Under the pieces are notes generated by a model. The model was not told where the DNA came from and ran no database searches. It saw only the letters and a program-made list of their open reading frames with translations. From NCBI RefSeq assembly GCF_900142075.1, contig NZ_FQZO01000002.1, forward strand, positions 372,001-436,000: a stretch of 64,000 nucleotides of DNA, written 5' to 3'. Each line of letters starts with the position of its first letter. Position 1 is the first letter of the stretch. This document shows, piece by piece, positions 1-7,706 of the stretch. The DNA comes from Clostridium amylolyticum (GTDB lineage Bacteria > Bacillota > Clostridia > Clostridiales > Clostridiaceae). The position numbers and the translations under genes were made by a program.

Positions 1-825
1 TTTGTTCTTGATAATATTAGCTGAGATTCCTTCTAGATTAACCTCTTCCTGATATTTAATGTGAATAACCTTTTTGTTTAAATAATCATATTTCAGACTT
101 TTTATCTTTTCATTGAGCACTACTTCACCATGATTAATTATTATGGCCCTTTTACATAGCTGCTCAATATCTCCAGCATCGTGAGAAGTTAAGAATATAG
201 TGGTTTTTTCTTCTTTATTGAGTTTAAGTATAAGGTCTCTAATCTTTTGCTTAACCACCACGTCTAACCCTATAGTAGGTTCATCTAAAAATATTATTTC
301 TGGCTCATGGAGTATGGACGCAGCTATTTCACAGCGAATTCTTTGACCTAAAGACAATTTTCTAACGGGTATATCCATTAAATCTTCTATCTCAAAAACT
401 TCCTTTAGAAAGTCTATTCTCCTTTTGAGCTTTGGCTTATCTATTTCATAAATGCTTCCCAGTAAATTAAAGCTGTCTAAAGGAGGTAAGTGAAACCATA
501 GTTGAGACTTTTGACCAAACACTGTCCCAATTTTATAGGATAAATCCTTCCTTTCTGTTGAAGGATTCATGCCTAAGACCTCAATACCTCCTGAAGATGG
601 ATACAATATCCCTGTTAGCATTTTTATGGTAGTAGATTTTCCTGCTCCATTAGGGCCAATAAAAGCTAATATTTCTCCCTTTTCTACCTCAAAGGAAATA
701 TTATTTACTGCTTGAATTTCCTTATAATTAGGCAAAAAAATTGACTTTAAACTTCCTTTAAATCCCTCTTCTTTGGTTTTTACCTTAAAGGTCTTACATA
801 GATTATCAACTTTAATTATGCTCAT
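1..825 (-). CDS. ABC-2 exporter ATPase, NatA-like (partial, 3' end outside window)
   Basis: ATP-binding subunit of an ABC-2 type exporter; 275 codons are visible and the frame stays open to the window edge, so the C-terminus is missing. The translation shows Walker A GPNGAGKST, signature LSLGQRIRCE, Walker B IIFLDEP and the switch histidine in TSHD. ATG at 825-823 follows an AAAGGAGGG ribosome-binding site. It is the closest relative in the window of the ATPase at 35790-36767 (shared FGQKSQLW/FGQRSQLW and SFNLL motifs), so its permeases are expected just beyond the left edge. A ykkC-family riboswitch lies upstream on the same strand. The exported substrate is unknown. The ATPase family is certain; NatA-like is an inference. 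Confidence 0.9.
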   Translation of the reverse strand, partial: MSIIKVDNLCKTFKVKTKEEGFKGSLKSIFLPNYKEIQAVNNISFEVEKGEILAFIGPNGAGKSTTIKMLTGILYPSSGGIEVLGMNPSTERKDLSYKIGTVFGQKSQLWFHLPPLDSFNLLGSIYEIDKPKLKRRIDFLKEVFEIEDLMDIPVRKLSLGQRIRCEIAASILHEPEIIFLDEPTIGLDVVVKQKIRDLILKLNKEEKTTIFLTSHDAGDIEQLCKRAIIINHGEVVLNEKIKSLKYDYLNKKVIHIKYQEEVNLEGISANIIKNK

Positions 826-867
826 TTCTTTCCCTCCTTTTAGTCCGAATTATTATTGAGCTTTACT

Positions 868-1025
868 GAAATTTTGTGTAAAAAAATAAAGCCATAAGAA
901 CAAATCTCATTGAGACTCGTCCTTTAGGCTTTTTTCCTAAAAGTGTAGATTAAAATCCTGTATCGCTTGGACCAAACATCTATTAAATAATAGATCGGAA
1001 CCCTAGATACACTCTCCTATTGGAT
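868..1025 (-). promoter_or_regulatory. ykkC-family riboswitch leader (ppGpp or related ligand)
   Basis: Read on the minus strand the leader has CTAGGGTTCCG (about 1007-995), a short hairpin, then TGGTCCAAGCGATACAGG (about 972-953), and a G/C stem around AGGAAAAAAGCCT followed by GGACGAG. These are hallmark conserved segments of the ykkC RNA family. A GGCTTTATTTTTTT tract downstream can pair back to AAAAAAGCC, which suggests a transcription-termination switch. The ykkC subtypes bind guanidine, ppGpp, PRPP or nucleoside diphosphates; a NatA-type ABC gene downstream favours the ppGpp subtype, but that is inference. Confidence 0.8.
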
Positions 1026-1325
1026 ATATGATAGCATAAATGTAACTTTATGTAAATGCACTTATTCTTATAATATTACGATTTCTCATTATGTGAATTA
1101 GTAAAAACATTTCCAAACAAATTCATAACCAATATAATTAATTATTGAAAACTTTTTAAATTTTTACTAAAAATATTTTATAGTAGAAGGATTTTATATT
1201 GTTTCATAGAATTCTATTTATATACATTTATAGGATGTTTTAGTATATCCAATATTTAAAAATCTTATCTTTAGGAAATAATTTTCACTAAGTTATTCTA
1301 CGTATTCTTTTAAAAGGGTGATTTC

Positions 1326-1486
1326 ATGATATATTTTATAGTTCTATTGTGGTTATATTTATTATTCGGTTACTTTTAGATATAAAGAAGAAAAATATCC
1401 ATAACAAAAAAATGTACATAATAATTAATACTATATTTGCTATTATTTTTATCATTTTTATGTTTCAAAAACATCCTATCAATTAA
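1326..1486 (+). other. Possible small hydrophobic ORF, split by a frameshift
   Basis: AAAGGGTG precedes an ATG at 1326 that opens an 18-codon hydrophobic reading frame. A second frame continues to 1486 with a Lys/Asn-rich linker and another hydrophobic segment (start possibly GTG at 1349). Together they would make a two-helix membrane peptide of about 55 residues. The rest of 1026-1505 is AT-rich DNA in which I see no other gene. This could be a decayed gene or chance coding in AT-rich sequence. Confidence 0.2.
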
Positions 1487-1505
1487 TAGCATAATTCTCG
1501 CCATT

Positions 1506-2666
1506 TTATACAGTTCTTTTGTTTAGCCATTCGCTAATGAAAACCATAGTTAAGAGAAGAACTAACAAGCTAGGTGCTAAAGCTTCTAAAGAGGTTTTAG
1601 AAAATATTAACCCTAGACTGGCGGATAATGCTGAGCCTCCAATGCAGGCTGCTCCCACCTGATATCCTATCAAGGTCTTAGTGGTATCTTCATCAAATCT
1701 TCTAGGAGTTTCATGCATCATGCAGGGATATATGGGAGCAAACCCAAAGCCTATGAGCATAAGTGCTGACATGGTAACAGCAGAGCCTAGAGGAATATAT
1801 AATAGTATAGCTCCTAAAACGGCTATCATAATCCCTAATCTAATGACCTTTCTATTTCCCAGCTTGTTTACTATTATTCCCGTAACAAATCTACCAAGCA
1901 TTAAAGCTCCATAGTAATAGGAAATCCAGAGTCCTGAAATTTCTTTAGGGATATTTCTTGATTCCACTAACATACTATTAGCCCATAATCCCACGGAATA
2001 CTCCGTTCCTGCGTAAAAGAAAAACATTAAAATCCCAAGCCATGGAGAAATTGATTTTAAAATAGAGGTTTTACCTCTTTCTAATGTTTTATGAGATTCC
2101 ACAAGCTTTGGAGCTTCTTCACTCTTCCATAGCTTTAAGCTCATTAAAAATATTGCAGCTAGGATAAGCTGCATAGTTGCTATAGTAACATAACCACTTC
2201 TCCATTCCTTATTAGCTGCTAAGGTTTTTGTCATAATAAAGGGTCCTAAAGAAGCTCCTATGCCCCAACAGCAGTGAAGCCAGCTCATATGCCTAGAGGA
2301 ATAGTTTTTGGCTACATAATTATTAAGCCCTGAATCTACAGCGCCTTGGCCAAGCCCTAAAGGAAGGGTCATAACCATAAGCCAAGCAAAGGAAGGTGCT
2401 TTAGAATATCCTAATAAGGCAAGTCCTGTCATCAGGCAGCTTATAAAAGTAACCCTTCCAGTACCAAACCTTTTAAGAATTCTTCCGCTGGAAAAGCTTG
2501 AAATAGCTGAAAAGCTCATAACAAATATAGAAATCATACCTGCAGTAGCTAAAGGCATAGAAAAGTCCACACGCATATCAGGCCACGCCACACCAAATAC
2601 CCCATCTGGTAATCCCAGACTTATAAAAGCTAAATATATAACTATAAGTAAAATTGTATATTTCAT
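1506..2666 (-). CDS. MFS transporter
   Basis: Major facilitator superfamily permease of 386 residues, the usual size for a 12-helix carrier. Hydrophobic helices run through the whole length, with an N-terminal SLGLPDGVFGVAWPDM segment typical of the FucP/sugar-type MFS branch, the cytoplasmic loop GRILKRFG (motif A position), and a second-half equivalent GRFVTGIIVNKLGNRK. It probably imports or exports a small solute by proton or sodium symport; the substrate cannot be read from sequence. It stands alone on the minus strand, separated from the phosphohexomutase gene upstream by a strong terminator, so it is probably transcribed separately. Confidence 0.85.
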   Translation of the reverse strand: MKYTILLIVIYLAFISLGLPDGVFGVAWPDMRVDFSMPLATAGMISIFVMSFSAISSFSSGRILKRFGTGRVTFISCLMTGLALLGYSKAPSFAWLMVMTLPLGLGQGAVDSGLNNYVAKNYSSRHMSWLHCCWGIGASLGPFIMTKTLAANKEWRSGYVTIATMQLILAAIFLMSLKLWKSEEAPKLVESHKTLERGKTSILKSISPWLGILMFFFYAGTEYSVGLWANSMLVESRNIPKEISGLWISYYYGALMLGRFVTGIIVNKLGNRKVIRLGIMIAVLGAILLYIPLGSAVTMSALMLIGFGFAPIYPCMMHETPRRFDEDTTKTLIGYQVGAACIGGSALSASLGLIFSKTSLEALAPSLLVLLLTMVFISEWLNKRTV

Positions 2667-2693
2667 AAATAAATTCCTGCCTTATTTTCTCGT

Positions 2694-2729
2694 AAAAAAG
2701 AGAATAGACAAGGCTATTCTCTTTTTTTT
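2694..2729 (-). terminator. Intrinsic terminator after phosphohexomutase gene
   Basis: Perfect 10-bp stem AAGAGAATAG/CTATTCTCTT with a 6-nt loop, flanked by A-runs and T-runs on both sides, so it can work in both directions. It lies just downstream of the minus-strand gene ending at 2763. Confidence 0.85.
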
Positions 2730-2731
2730 AT

Positions 2732-2758
2732 TTGTCACTTGTCACGTGACTGACACCT
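2732..2758 (-). repeat. GTGCC/GTGAC dispersed repeat, copy 1
   Basis: Single, slightly diverged unit (TTGTCACTTGTCACGTGAC then TGACACC), minus orientation, between the terminator and the phosphohexomutase stop codon. Confidence 0.75.
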
Positions 2759-2762
2759 GACT

Positions 2763-4487
2763 TTATTCTACGGATTTAAGTTTAGCTAGCACTACGCTTT
2801 CCATGGAAGCTATTTTTTCTTCTGCTTCTTTGGCAGTTTCTGCCTTGGAATATAGGTAAAGCTTTATTTTAGGCTCTGTACCTGATGGTCTTACTGCATA
2901 CCAGGAGCCATCTTCTAAGGTGAATTCTAATACGTTGGAGGATGGAATTTCACTTTGTGAAGTTTCTCCAGTGATAACATTAGTATCTTTACCAATCTTA
3001 TAATCAACATATTGTACAAGCTTTAGGCCATTGATATTCATTGGGTATTCATTTCTGTATACTTCCATCATCCTGCTTATTCTTCTGCTGCCTTCTATGC
3101 CTTCTAAAACTAAGGATATTTGCTTTTCTCTGTAATAACCAAATTCCTTATAAGTTTCTTCTAGTACATCTATTAGAGTTTTTCCTTGTTTTTTATAATA
3201 AGCTGCTGCTTCGCAAAGCATCATGGAAGATATAACTCCATCTTTATCCTTTACAAAGTCACCAGTTACATATCCTATACTTTCTTCATATCCGAATACA
3301 AATTTATTATCGCCACTCTTTTCCAAAGCATTAGCTACTCCGCAGATATTTTTAAAACCTGTTAAAGCTTCATAGGTCTTAACTCCATATTTTTCTGCTA
3401 TAGCTTTACCTAAATCTCCTGTAACTATGGACTTAACTATAAATGAGTTTGCAGGAAGTTTTCCTGTATCTTTTCTTCCTTCCACTACATATTTAACTAA
3501 CATTGCTCCAGTTTGGTTACCATTAAAGGAAACATACTTTCCATCTCTATCCCTAACCATTATAGCTAGTCTGTCGCAGTCTGGGTCTGTAGCAAGAAGA
3601 AGCTCTGCTCCTATTTTTTGTCCTAGCTTTTCTGCATATTCAAAAGCTCTTGGATCTTCTGGGTTTGGGAAAGGAGCTGTGGTAAAGTTAGGATCTGGAT
3701 TTTCCTGCTCAGGGACTACTGTAATGTTAGTAAAGCCTCTTTCTTTAAGCACTCTTCTAACTAATACATTTCCTGTTCCATTTAAAGGTGTATAAACTAC
3801 CTTTATATCCTTATCTATATCATCTCTTAAGGCTAAAGGTTTTACCTTTGATACATAGATATCATCTATTTCGTTGCCTAGTATAGTTAACAAGCCTTTA
3901 TCTAGCGCTTCTTTTTCATCCATAACCTTAATGTCCTCAAAGTTTTGGATGTTAAGGATTTTTTCTGTAATGGCATCGGCATATTCTTGTCCTATTTGAG
4001 CTGCGTCTTCCCAATATACCTTGTATCCATTATATTCCTTAGGGTTATGGCTAGCAGTTACCACTATTCCTGAAGCAGTTTTTAAATGCCCCACTGTAAA
4101 GGATAATACTGGTGTTGGCCTTAAGCTCTCAAATAGGTAGACCTTTATTTTATTAGCTGCTAATACTAATGCTGCTCTTTTAGCAAATTCCTTGGAAAAA
4201 TGCCTGCAGTCATAAGCAATAGCTACACCTTTATCCATATAAGTTTGTCCTTGCTCCACTATAAAATCTGCAAGTCCTTGAGTTGCTCTGGATATTATAT
4301 ACATATTCATTCTGTTAGTACCTGCACCAATTTTCCCTCTAAGTCCAGCAGTACCAAACTCTAGATCCTTATAGAATCTATCTTCTATTTCCTTTTCATC
4401 ACTTTTAATCGCTTCTAGCTCCGCTCTGGTTTTCTCATCAAAAAACTCATTATTTAACCAGTTTTTGTACATTTCTCTGTAATCCAC
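2763..4487 (-). CDS. pgcA: Phospho-sugar mutase (phosphoglucomutase/phosphomannomutase)
   Basis: Alpha-D-phosphohexomutase interconverting hexose 1- and 6-phosphates, linking glycolysis to glycogen and cell-envelope sugar nucleotides. The 574-residue length matches the Bacillus PgcA branch. Visible motifs are TASHNPKEYNGYK with phosphoserine S146, the Mg2+-binding DPDCDR loop (301-306), the sugar-binding GYEESIG (399-405), and the phosphate-binding RPSGTEPKIK near the C-terminus. ATG at 4487 follows AAAGGA. It is monocistronic, ending at a terminator. Whether glucose or mannose phosphate is preferred cannot be decided from sequence. Confidence 0.93.
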   Translation of the reverse strand: MDYREMYKNWLNNEFFDEKTRAELEAIKSDEKEIEDRFYKDLEFGTAGLRGKIGAGTNRMNMYIISRATQGLADFIVEQGQTYMDKGVAIAYDCRHFSKEFAKRAALVLAANKIKVYLFESLRPTPVLSFTVGHLKTASGIVVTASHNPKEYNGYKVYWEDAAQIGQEYADAITEKILNIQNFEDIKVMDEKEALDKGLLTILGNEIDDIYVSKVKPLALRDDIDKDIKVVYTPLNGTGNVLVRRVLKERGFTNITVVPEQENPDPNFTTAPFPNPEDPRAFEYAEKLGQKIGAELLLATDPDCDRLAIMVRDRDGKYVSFNGNQTGAMLVKYVVEGRKDTGKLPANSFIVKSIVTGDLGKAIAEKYGVKTYEALTGFKNICGVANALEKSGDNKFVFGYEESIGYVTGDFVKDKDGVISSMMLCEAAAYYKKQGKTLIDVLEETYKEFGYYREKQISLVLEGIEGSRRISRMMEVYRNEYPMNINGLKLVQYVDYKIGKDTNVITGETSQSEIPSSNVLEFTLEDGSWYAVRPSGTEPKIKLYLYSKAETAKEAEEKIASMESVVLAKLKSVE

Positions 4488-4671
4488 TTAATCTACATCC
4501 TTTCCTTTAAAATATAAATTTTATTACAGCTATGGATAAGACAAGATCCCTGTTTAAGAATCTTAGATATCTATATATTACCACTATTAAGCATATTAAT
4601 TCTATATAAACATTTCCATAATCACCTTTGTATAAGTTAGAATTTTGTTAATTTATATTGATATATAGAAT

Positions 4672-6012
4672 TTATCCAATGCCTCCATAAATTACACCTA
4701 GAATTATAACTATAAAGGTAGTGGCTGTAAATCCATATTTTATAAGAGGTATGATATGTTCTCCCAAAGGCTTCTCAGCACCCTTATTAATTTCATTTAA
4801 TGCTTCCTTGGAACCAATTACAAAGAAAAATGTTATAGCCACTATTAAGGTTCCCATAGGAGTTATGTAAATGGTAATAAAATCGGAAAACTTACTAAAT
4901 AAATTCATATTTAAATCCATGGGTAATCCCAATAGGAAACATATTATAGCTATAATTATGGAAGCCTTTTTTCTACTTATATTCATTTCGCTCATGGCTG
5001 CTTCTACAGGACCCTCCAGCATTACTATACAAGAAGATAAGGATGCAAATATGATGCTTAAAAAGAATAATGTGCTTATAAGACCTCCTAAAGGCATAGC
5101 CTTAAATATAGTGGGCACCGTAACGAATAGCAGCGCTGGGCCAGCTCCCGGATCTAGACCATAAGCAAATACTGCTGGAATTATTACAAAAGCTGCTAGT
5201 ATAGCTGCTAAGGTATCAAATAATGCAGTTTGTATAGCCGCAGAAGGAAGATCTACCTTATTATCAGTATAGCTTCCGTAAACCACTAAAGCACAACCAG
5301 TTAATGATACGGTGAAGAATGCTTGTCCAAGAGCCATTATCCAGGTTCTTGCTACTAAAAGGTTCTCCCATCTAGGATATAAAAGATAAGCAACCCCTTT
5401 ATAGGCTCCAGGGAGAGTAAGGGATTTTATAGCTAATACTATAAATATTATAAATAAGCATGGCATCATTATCTTATTGATCTTCTCTATTCCTCTAGAC
5501 ACTCCAGCTATTACAATAATTAATGTGAGCAGCACCGCAAGTCCATTCCATAAAATAGTTTCTTTGCTTCCTACAAAGCTATTAAAGTACTCTGAAGGAT
5601 TTATGGTATAGATTTCTCCTGTTAAGCTTATAAAAAAATATTTCAAAACCCAGCCTACCACTACGGAATAAAATATAAGTATACCTGCAAGACCTAAAGT
5701 TGGTATAAGGCTTATTACCTTCCCTCCCTTTAAATTCTTATCTTTGAATGCTTTTCTGATTCCACTCATAGAACCTTTAGCCATAAACCTTCCAAAAGCC
5801 ATTTCTGTGACAATTCCTGCTGAACCTAACACAAACACAAACAAGAAATAAGGTATTAAAAATGCGGCGCCACCATTTTGTCCCAGTCTATATGGAAACA
5901 TCCATACGTTACCTAATCCCACTGCTGCTCCTACACAGGCCATCACAAACCCTAACTTTCCTGAAAACTTTTCTCTACCTTTTAATTTCTTTTCTTCAAT
6001 GTACTTACTCAT
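4672..6012 (-). CDS. Sodium-dependent amino-acid symporter (NSS/SNF family)
   Basis: Neurotransmitter:sodium symporter family protein, 446 residues, close to bacterial LeuT/MhsT length. The first helix carries the family sodium/substrate-site signature AAVGLGNVWMFPY, with a GGAAFLIPY segment following. I chose ATG 6012 because AAGGAGG sits 8-9 nt upstream; an in-frame ATG 12 codons earlier has no ribosome-binding site and lies in the leader hairpin. It likely imports an amino acid with Na+. The long upstream leader encodes a Phe-rich peptide followed by alternative hairpins, which points to phenylalanine or another aromatic amino acid as regulatory signal and perhaps as substrate. Confidence 0.9.
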   Translation of the reverse strand: MSKYIEEKKLKGREKFSGKLGFVMACVGAAVGLGNVWMFPYRLGQNGGAAFLIPYFLFVFVLGSAGIVTEMAFGRFMAKGSMSGIRKAFKDKNLKGGKVISLIPTLGLAGILIFYSVVVGWVLKYFFISLTGEIYTINPSEYFNSFVGSKETILWNGLAVLLTLIIVIAGVSRGIEKINKIMMPCLFIIFIVLAIKSLTLPGAYKGVAYLLYPRWENLLVARTWIMALGQAFFTVSLTGCALVVYGSYTDNKVDLPSAAIQTALFDTLAAILAAFVIIPAVFAYGLDPGAGPALLFVTVPTIFKAMPLGGLISTLFFLSIIFASLSSCIVMLEGPVEAAMSEMNISRKKASIIIAIICFLLGLPMDLNMNLFSKFSDFITIYITPMGTLIVAITFFFVIGSKEALNEINKGAEKPLGEHIIPLIKYGFTATTFIVIILGVIYGGIG

Positions 6013-6030
6013 GTGTTTATCCTCCTTAGC

Positions 6031-6222
6031 AAAATTAAAAGGCCACATAGCATTACCTGTGACCTTAATATTGCTTAGAAAAATAAATTAAAGCCACATA
6101 GAATAATCTACATGGCTCTTTATTACACAACAAATTTACTTTAGCCATCATAGATACAAATTTTGAAGTTCCCCTTCATGGTTTGTACCTATGAAAATTT
6201 ATTAAATCATAAATACAAACCT
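6031..6222 (-). promoter_or_regulatory. Attenuator-like leader of the NSS symporter gene
   Basis: Minus-strand RNA segments can pair in mutually exclusive ways. Segment 1 (6221-6207) pairs with 2 (6194-6180). Segment 2 pairs with 3 (about 6163-6150) over 13 bp. Segment 3 pairs with 4 (6116-6107). Segment 4 pairs with 5 (6102-6093) to form a 10-bp hairpin followed by a T-rich run. A last hairpin (6041-6064) with its own T-run sits just before the ribosome-binding site and can also pair with segment 5. The stop codon of the Phe-rich leader peptide touches segment 1. No T-box core motif is present. Confidence 0.65.
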
Positions 6223-6286
6223 ATCTAAAAAAGCTAAAGAATGAATTATTTAATTTTTTAGCTATACTATTGGATAGATTGTGCAT
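6221..6286 (-). CDS. Phe-rich leader peptide upstream of NSS symporter
   Basis: A 21-residue ORF starts at ATG 6286, 7 nt after AAGGAG (6294-6299), and ends SFFSFFR, so four of its last six codons encode phenylalanine. Its stop codon abuts the first of a chain of alternative hairpins. This is the layout of a ribosome-controlled attenuator. The peptide is too short and polar to be a likely functional protein. Confidence 0.6.
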   Translation of the reverse strand: MHNLSNSIAKKLNNSFFSFFR

Positions 6287-6399
6287 GTTTTATCTCCTTA
6301 TGAAAGAATTCATTATTATCTTATACATTACATTTAATTTTGTAGCAAATTATTACTAATTCTAGCTAACCATATCTGTATAAAATAAACGTTTCTTAT

Positions 6400-6429
6400 A
6401 TATTATCACCAAATATTAAACCCTGTCAA
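6400..6429 (-). promoter_or_regulatory. Sigma-A promoter for the NSS leader
   Basis: Minus-strand TTGACA (6429-6424), 18-nt spacer, TAATAT (6405-6400), about 115 nt upstream of the leader peptide start. Confidence 0.6.
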
Positions 6430-6544
6430 TAATTCAGTAAAAATAATCAAATAATTTTAATAATTTTTTATATTATTATATTAATATTTAAACATTTCAT
6501 TATATTCATTAAATTAAAGCAAATATATAATCAACAAAAAATCC

Positions 6545-6634
6545 ATTGACAACCATATATGATTTATGATAACATATAAATTTTGCAAAAAATTAATTAA
6601 TGTGATATACTATATAAAGATACTATTAAATCCA
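6545..6634 (+). promoter_or_regulatory. Promoter region of carD-like gene
   Basis: Two overlapping possibilities: TTGACA (6545-6550), 18-nt spacer, TAACAT; or TTGCAA, 17-nt spacer, with an extended TGATATACT -10 just upstream of the gene. I cannot tell which is used. Confidence 0.5.
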
Positions 6635-6648
6635 TGGAGGTGGATAGT

Positions 6649-7131
6649 TTGTTTCAGATTGGAGATAAGGTTGTATATCCTATGCACGGGGCAGGAGTAA
6701 TTGAGTCCATTGAAGAAAAAGAATTTTTAGGTGAGATGCAAAGATATTACATAATAAAAATAACTAGCAATAATTTAAAAATAATGATTCCTACAAACAA
6801 GATATCTACATCAGACTTAAGATTAATTAATGATGAGTCTACGCTAAAAAATGTACTACTAACTCTTAATGACGGGGAGACAAATAAAGACGAAATGGCT
6901 CCTGCAAAAGAGCGAAATTTAATTTTTACAGAAAAAATTAAATCTGGTTCTTTAAGAAAAAATGCAGAAGTAGTTAGAGATTTAATGTTTATAAACGATA
7001 TTAAGCCTCTTAACACTACAGAAAAACAACTTCTAGATAAAGCAAAAAAGCTACTGGTTAGCGAAATAGCTTTAATAAAAGATATTACTAACATTCAAGC
7101 TGATGACTTATTAATGAAAATAATAAATTAA
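6649..7131 (+). CDS. CarD/CdnL-TRCF family transcription regulator
   Basis: RNA-polymerase-binding regulator of 160 residues. The N-terminal FQIGDKVVYPMHGAGVIESI segment is the CarD/TRCF RNA-polymerase interaction domain; an alpha-helical C-terminal half follows, as in CdnL, where it contacts promoter DNA and stabilises open complexes. I chose the TTG start at 6649: GGAGGTGG lies 6 nt upstream, whereas the in-frame ATG at 6634 overlaps that ribosome-binding site. The gene is monocistronic, with its own promoter and a bidirectional terminator. Confidence 0.85.
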   Translation: MFQIGDKVVYPMHGAGVIESIEEKEFLGEMQRYYIIKITSNNLKIMIPTNKISTSDLRLINDESTLKNVLLTLNDGETNKDEMAPAKERNLIFTEKIKSGSLRKNAEVVRDLMFINDIKPLNTTEKQLLDKAKKLLVSEIALIKDITNIQADDLLMKIIN

Positions 7132-7165
7132 AAAAAGCTGTTGATTTTAAATCAACAGCTTTTTG
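7132..7165. terminator. Bidirectional terminator between carD and csp
   Basis: Perfect stem AAAAAGCTGTTGATTT / AAATCAACAGCTTTTT with A- and T-runs on both flanks, between convergent genes. Confidence 0.9.
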
Positions 7166-7168
7166 GTC

Positions 7169-7369
7169 TTATAATATAACTACGTTAGCAGCTTGCTCTC
7201 CTCTTTGACCTTCAACTATGTCAAAGCTTACTTTTTGACCTTCTTGAAGTGACTTGAAGCCTTCTCCAGCTATAGCTGAAAAGTGAACGAAAACGTCTTT
7301 TCCGCCTTCAACTTCGATAAAACCGAAACCTTTCTCTGCATTAAACCATTTAACTGTACCTTGATTCAT
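7169..7369 (-). CDS. Cold-shock protein (CspA family)
   Basis: A 66-residue single cold-shock domain with RNP1 (KGFGFIEV) and RNP2 (DVFVHF). It binds single-stranded RNA and DNA and melts mRNA structure. Start [10 protein letters not shown] chosen because GGAGGT lies just upstream; a longer in-frame ORF starts inside the leader. The leader carries a 16-bp perfect inverted repeat (7429-7486), which may be a temperature-responsive structure. A paralogue of the same length lies at 48981-49181. Confidence 0.95.
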   Translation of the reverse strand: MNQGTVKWFNAEKGFGFIEVEGGKDVFVHFSAIAGEGFKSLQEGQKVSFDIVEGQRGEQAANVVIL

Positions 7370-7428
7370 AAAAAATACCTCCAAAAAAATTACTTTAACA
7401 TGCTTATTAATATCCTTATTCAAGAAAA

Positions 7429-7486
7429 TTCACACATTATTCAGAATTATATGTGTTGAATAATATAATCCTGAATAATGTGTGAA
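7429..7486 (-). repeat. 16-bp perfect inverted repeat in csp leader
   Basis: TTCACACATTATTCAG (7429-7444) and its exact reverse complement (7471-7486) are separated by 26 nt. It would fold into a long stem in the 5' UTR of the cold-shock gene. The loop also contains a partial copy of the arm. Confidence 0.8.
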
Positions 7487-7562
7487 CTATAAATATCAAT
7501 ACATATTAACTTCAATTATAATAACATAATAAGCAGAATAATGCAATACGTTATTTGGTGGA

Positions 7563-7670
7563 TAAGCAGACATTCCAAATCTACTATTTGGCATGGTCGC
7601 TTACTTCTTCGTAAGCCCTAAAGCGTCATTCTCTTACATTTAAAAACTTTAGGGCTGGAGAAGAAGTTTC
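7563..7670. repeat. Two-hairpin structured repeat, copy A
   Basis: About 107 bp. First hairpin: TAAGC...GCTTA closing CATTCCAAAT/ATTTGGCATG. Second: CTTCTTC...GAAGAAG closing AGCCCTAAAG/CTTTAGGGCT. A homologous copy lies at 18032-18138, where the inner-stem sequence differs but pairing is kept (one mismatch). It lies 3' of the large surface-protein gene. Confidence 0.8.
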
Positions 7671-7677
7671 ATATGAA

Positions 7678-7699
7678 GTGCCAGTCACGTGACTGGCAC
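7678..7699. repeat. GTGCC/GTGAC dispersed repeat, copy 2 (palindromic)
   Basis: A 22-bp perfect palindrome centred on CACGTG with GTGCCAG/CTGGCAC ends, immediately downstream of the surface-protein stop codon. It may double as a terminator stem. Confidence 0.85.
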
Positions 7700-7706
7700 C
7701 CTCTTT

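Noticed and set aside
3427..3795. 122-codon plus-strand ORF inside the phosphohexomutase gene
   Set aside because: Antisense shadow of a well-conserved gene.
6031..6300. T-box leader for the NSS symporter
   Set aside because: No T-box core sequence or specifier-loop pattern; the Phe-rich leader peptide with paired segments fits better.
7563..7670. Insertion sequence end or tRNA
   Set aside because: No transposase, no target duplication visible, and the hairpins do not make a cloverleaf.
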